The position numbers were made by a program, and so were the translations under genes. Positions 31,125 through 33,742 of a stretch of 33,742 bases of DNA are shown here, one piece after another; positions within the stretch are counted from its first letter, which is position 1, and the number at the start of each line of letters is the position of its first letter. The notes beneath the pieces were generated by a model. That model made no database searches. It was given only the letters and a program-made list of their open reading frames with translations, and had not been told where the DNA came from. This DNA is from Terrabacter sp. 28 (GTDB lineage Bacteria > Actinomycetota > Actinomycetes > Actinomycetales > Dermatophilaceae): NCBI GenBank assembly GCA_000955875.1, contig JYOE01000019.1, forward strand, positions 1-33,742. The letters run 5' to 3'.

Positions 31125-32762
31125 ATGAGGCGTCCCACCCCCCGCACCGCGGGCCTCGTCCTCGCAGCAGCCGGCTCGATCGTCGGCTCGCTCGCCGTCG
31201 GCGGCGCCGCACCGGCCCTGGCCCACGGAGACTCCGGCGGCCGTCACGACCAGACCCTGACCCCGCGCACCGAGTTCGTCATGGCGCCCGACGGCTCGAG
31301 CGGTGCCACCGAGGGGGGTGCCGGCATTCCCAACATCGACTCGGTCAAGAAGACCATCGCCGCCTACTACGGCGACCCCGGCACGGGCCTCGCCAACCGC
31401 ACGGCCTCGCCGTACATCACCGAGATGCAGCACCTCACGAGCAGCATCCGCGCGGGCCTGCAGGCGAAGTACGACGCCGCCGCCGCGATGGGCAAGAAGC
31501 CGGCCATCGTCTTCGACGCCGACGACACGACGCTGTGGACCTACGACATGGAGGTCGCGGACATGAAGTTCGTCTTCGACCCCGTGCGCCAGGACCACTG
31601 GGTCCAGAACAAGCTCTTCCCGGCCACGCCGTCGATGGTCTCGCTCGTCAACGACGCGCAGGCGATGGGCTTCACCGTCTTCGGCCTCACCGGCCGCGGC
31701 GCCGCCCAGAAGGACGCGACGATCGGCAACCTCAAGGACGTCGGCTACAACGCCTTCACCCCCGACACCTACTTCACCAAGTGGGCGGGCTCGACGCCTC
31801 CCGCGTACATCACGTGCGCGACGGCCAAGTGCACGACGGTGGAGTACAAGGCCGGCACCCGCAAGCACATCGAGCAGGACCTCGGCCACGACATCGTGCT
31901 CAACGTCGGCGACCAGTGGAGCGACCTGCAGGGCGGCTACGCCGACGCGTCGGTCAAGCTGCCCAACCCGACGTACTACCTGCCGTCACCGAACCTCCCG
32001 GGGGTCGACGAGCCCGAGCTCGCGCCGCGCACGGAGTTCACGATGGCGCCCGACGGCTCCAGCGGCCGCACCGAGAGCGGGGAGGGCATCCCCAACATCG
32101 ACTCGGTGAAGAAGACGATCGCCACCTACTACGGCGACCCCGGCACCGGCCTCGCGAACCGCACCTCCTCGCCCTACATCGCCGAGCTCGCCGCCCTCGA
32201 GCAGCGCAACACCCAGCGGCTCGAGAGCGAGTGCCGCCAGGGCGTCCGCAAGGGCACGAAGCCGGCCGTCGTCTTCGACGCCGACGACACGACCCTGTGG
32301 ACCTACGACATGGAGGTCGCGGACATGAAGTTCGTCTTCAACCCGACCCGCCAGGACTACTGGGTGCAGAACAAGCTCTTCCCCGCGACGCCCGGAATGC
32401 CCTCTCTCGTCAAGGCGGTCGCCGACTCCGGCTGCACGGTCATCGGCCTCACGGGCCGCAATACGGGTCAGAAGGTCGCGACCCTCGCCAACCTGCACGA
32501 GCAGGGCTACTCGCAGTTCACGAGCGACCTCTACTTCACGAAGTGGAAGAGCTCCGAGACCCCGCCCGCCTACATGCAGGGCCACTGCAAGGCCTACCCG
32601 ACGTGCACGACGATCGAGTACAAGTCGACGACGCGCGCGCACATCGAGCGCGACCTCGGCTACGACGTCGTCGCGAACTTCGGCGACCAGTTCAGCGACC
32701 TCATCGGCGGCAGCGCCGACCGTGCGGTCAAGCTGCCGAACCCGACGTACTACCTGCCCTGA
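31125..32762 (+). CDS. secreted tandem-duplicated HAD acid phosphatase
   Basis: A 545-residue exported protein made of two copies of a class B/plant-type acid phosphatase domain of the HAD superfamily. A Sec signal spans about residues 1-33 (ending APALAHG). Copy 1 (about 48-287) and copy 2 (about 301-545) align almost end to end and share long identical runs, for example FDADDTTLWTYDMEVADMKF. Each has a full HAD set: DxDxT motif I (Asp131/Asp133 and Asp385/Asp387), the GLTGR motif II, and the GDQWSD (262-267) or GDQFSD (520-525) motif IV. Both should be catalytic on phosphomonoesters outside the cell. The ribosome site is TTGAGGTGACCC. The gene converges on the NagD-type phosphatase. Confidence 0.9.
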   Translation: MRRPTPRTAGLVLAAAGSIVGSLAVGGAAPALAHGDSGGRHDQTLTPRTEFVMAPDGSSGATEGGAGIPNIDSVKKTIAAYYGDPGTGLANRTASPYITEMQHLTSSIRAGLQAKYDAAAAMGKKPAIVFDADDTTLWTYDMEVADMKFVFDPVRQDHWVQNKLFPATPSMVSLVNDAQAMGFTVFGLTGRGAAQKDATIGNLKDVGYNAFTPDTYFTKWAGSTPPAYITCATAKCTTVEYKAGTRKHIEQDLGHDIVLNVGDQWSDLQGGYADASVKLPNPTYYLPSPNLPGVDEPELAPRTEFTMAPDGSSGRTESGEGIPNIDSVKKTIATYYGDPGTGLANRTSSPYIAELAALEQRNTQRLESECRQGVRKGTKPAVVFDADDTTLWTYDMEVADMKFVFNPTRQDYWVQNKLFPATPGMPSLVKAVADSGCTVIGLTGRNTGQKVATLANLHEQGYSQFTSDLYFTKWKSSETPPAYMQGHCKAYPTCTTIEYKSTTRAHIERDLGYDVVANFGDQFSDLIGGSADRAVKLPNPTYYLP

Positions 32763-32779
32763 CGGGTCCTACTCGGGTC

Positions 32780-33583
32780 TCACTCGGTGCTCCCGGGTTC
32801 GTGGCCGACGAAGCGGACGAGGTCCGCGACGGAGTCCACGACCCGGGTGGGCCGGTAGGGGAAGTTCTCGATCTGGGCGCGTGACGTCGAGCCGGTGAGC
32901 ACGAGCACGCTGCGCAGGCCCGCTTCCAGGCCCGAGATGATGTCGGTGTCCATGCGGTCGCCGACCATGATCGTCGTCTCCGAATGGGCGTCGAGCCGGT
33001 TGAGGGCGCTGCGCATCATGAGCGGGTTGGGCTTGCCGATGTAGTACGGCTGGCGGCCGGTCGCCGTGCTGATGAGCGCCGCGACCGAGCCAGTGGCCGG
33101 CAGCAGTCCCGCGGGGCTCGGGCCGCTCGGGTCGGGGTTGGTCGCGATGAAGCGGGCGCCGTTGTCGATCAGGCGGATCGCTCGGGTGATGGACTCGAAC
33201 GAGTAGGTGCGCGTCTCGCCGAGCACCACGTAGTCGGGGTTGCGGTCGGTCATGACGTAGCCGACGTCGTGCATCGCCGTGAGGATGCCGGCCTCGCCGA
33301 CGACGTATGCCGTGCCGCCGGGTCGCTGGTCGGCGAGGAACTGCGCGGTCGCCAGGGCGGAGGTCCAGATGGCGTCCTCCGGCACGTCGATGCCGCTCGC
33401 CAGCAGGCGGGCGCGCAGGTCGCGCGGGGTGAAGATCGAGTTGTTGGTGAGCACCAGGAAGCGCTTGCCGGAGGCCTTGAGCGCCTCGATGAAGTCGGAG
33501 GCGCCCGGGATCGCGTCCTCCTCGTGGACGAGCACGCCGTCCATGTCGGTGAGCCAGGTGTCCACGGGCCGGTGATCGGTCAT
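32780..33583 (-). CDS. HAD-IIA family phosphatase (NagD-like)
   Basis: A 267-residue cytoplasmic phosphatase of the HAD-IIA/NagD type, acting on sugar phosphates, nucleotides or similar. Motif I is WLTDMDGVLVHEE (DxDG), motif II is VLTNNS, motif III is the Lys in YYIGKPNPLMM, and motif IV is MVGDRMDTDIISGLEAG. The C2 cap lies between motifs II and III. ATG 33583 begins MTDHRPVDTWLTDMDG, the normal start for the family. It converges with the phosphatase gene, leaving only 17 bases between their ends. The exact substrate is unknown. Confidence 0.9.
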   Translation of the reverse strand: MTDHRPVDTWLTDMDGVLVHEEDAIPGASDFIEALKASGKRFLVLTNNSIFTPRDLRARLLASGIDVPEDAIWTSALATAQFLADQRPGGTAYVVGEAGILTAMHDVGYVMTDRNPDYVVLGETRTYSFESITRAIRLIDNGARFIATNPDPSGPSPAGLLPATGSVAALISTATGRQPYYIGKPNPLMMRSALNRLDAHSETTIMVGDRMDTDIISGLEAGLRSVLVLTGSTSRAQIENFPYRPTRVVDSVADLVRFVGHEPGSTE

Positions 33584-33623
33584 GGGCCCATTGTGTCGAC
33601 CCGCGAGGCTCGGTGCCGCCGGA

Positions 33624-33665
33624 CCCGCTCAGTGACAGCGCATCACTGCGGCGCCACTGAGCGGG
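33624..33665. other. inverted repeat upstream of the NagD-like gene
   Basis: CCCGCTCAGTG (33624-33634) and CACTGAGCGGG (33655-33665) are perfect 11-base inverted repeats around a 20-base loop that itself contains CAGCGCATCACTGCG. It lies 40 bases upstream of the minus-strand start, between that gene and whatever lies beyond the window. It could be a terminator for a gene beyond the window or an operator. Confidence 0.55.
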
Positions 33666-33725
33666 ACCCACGTCGCTGAGCGTTGCCCCGGTCAGCGAGC
33701 CGCAGCGGGGCTACCGTCGGGTCAG

Positions 33726-33738
33726 TGTCAGGGTGACA
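33726..33738. promoter_or_regulatory. inverted repeat TGTCAGGGTGACA at the window edge
   Basis: Perfect 5-base arms TGTCA and TGACA with a GGG centre, in a CAGTG/CAGCG-rich stretch. It may be an operator for a gene that begins beyond the window. Confidence 0.35.
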
Positions 33739-33742
33739 GCAC

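Larger units (their letters stand above)
2484..33311. repeat. dispersed word GTATGCCG / GTATGCCGT, 18 / 15 copies
   Basis: The heptamer GTATGCC or its complement starts at 2484, 3697, 4632, 6388, 7466, 14040, 14172, 14981, 16118, 16625, 19957, 23443, 26154, 26868, 26878, 28996, 30221 and 33305. All 18 extend to GTATGCCG. All but 14981, 16118 and 26868 extend to GTATGCCGT. Copies lie on both strands and in three codon frames, and two of the 9-mers are intergenic. Confidence 0.85.

Overview
The window is high-GC DNA with actinobacterial gene style: GTG starts, AGGAGG ribosome sites, ATGA gene overlaps, twin-arginine lipoproteins, a DUF222/HNH protein and a DUF2630 protein. A Micrococcales genome, perhaps Intrasporangiaceae, is my inference; no rRNA or marker gene confirms it. 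I see no tRNA, rRNA, insertion sequence, integrase, phage gene or CRISPR array. Coding is dense, and no gene-free stretch exceeds about 265 bases.

Layout. 1-4.8 kb: DUF222-HNH protein, VOC protein, an arylamine N-acetyltransferase downstream of a Y-family DNA polymerase, and a GH16-like gene broken by an in-frame TAG. 4.8-7.4 kb: a patatin-like hydrolase, an ECF41-type sigma factor and a divergent VOC gene, with two face-to-face promoters of the ECF41 type and two tandem-repeat arrays. 7.5-15.6 kb: sugar operon 1 (LacI regulator, ABC binding protein, two permeases, a Tat-exported glycoamylase-fold enzyme, a cytoplasmic GH3). The likely substrate is beta-1,2-glucan, by inference. 15.6-17.4 kb: DUF2630, alpha/beta hydrolase and methyltransferase genes. 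17.4-26.7 kb: sugar operon 2 for arabinan or arabinoxylan side chains (divergent LacI regulator, GH51, ABC binding protein, two permeases, a secreted GH43 and a lipoprotein GH43). 26.9-28.8 kb: an ECF sigma/anti-sigma pair divergent from a secreted lipoprotein, again with matched promoters. 28.8-33.6 kb: a family 5-type uracil-DNA glycosylase, a GNAT acetyltransferase, a small membrane protein, a DUF1992 protein, a tandem-duplicated HAD acid phosphatase and a NagD-type HAD phosphatase.

How the genes work together. Each sugar operon follows the same plan: extracellular enzymes cut the polymer, a lipoprotein and two permeases import oligosaccharides, and a cytoplasmic glycosidase finishes the job under a LacI repressor. 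Neither operon encodes the ABC ATPase, so a shared ATPase elsewhere is expected. In both operons a strong GC-rich hairpin lies just inside the first permease gene, right after the binding-protein gene, where it could set the binding-protein to permease ratio.

The most unexpected signal is a dispersed 9-base word, GTATGCCGT (reverse complement ACGGCATAC). It occurs 15 times by eye, on both strands and in all three codon frames, against well under one expected from base composition. It behaves like a genome-wide DNA-level signal such as an uptake, modification or architecture motif.
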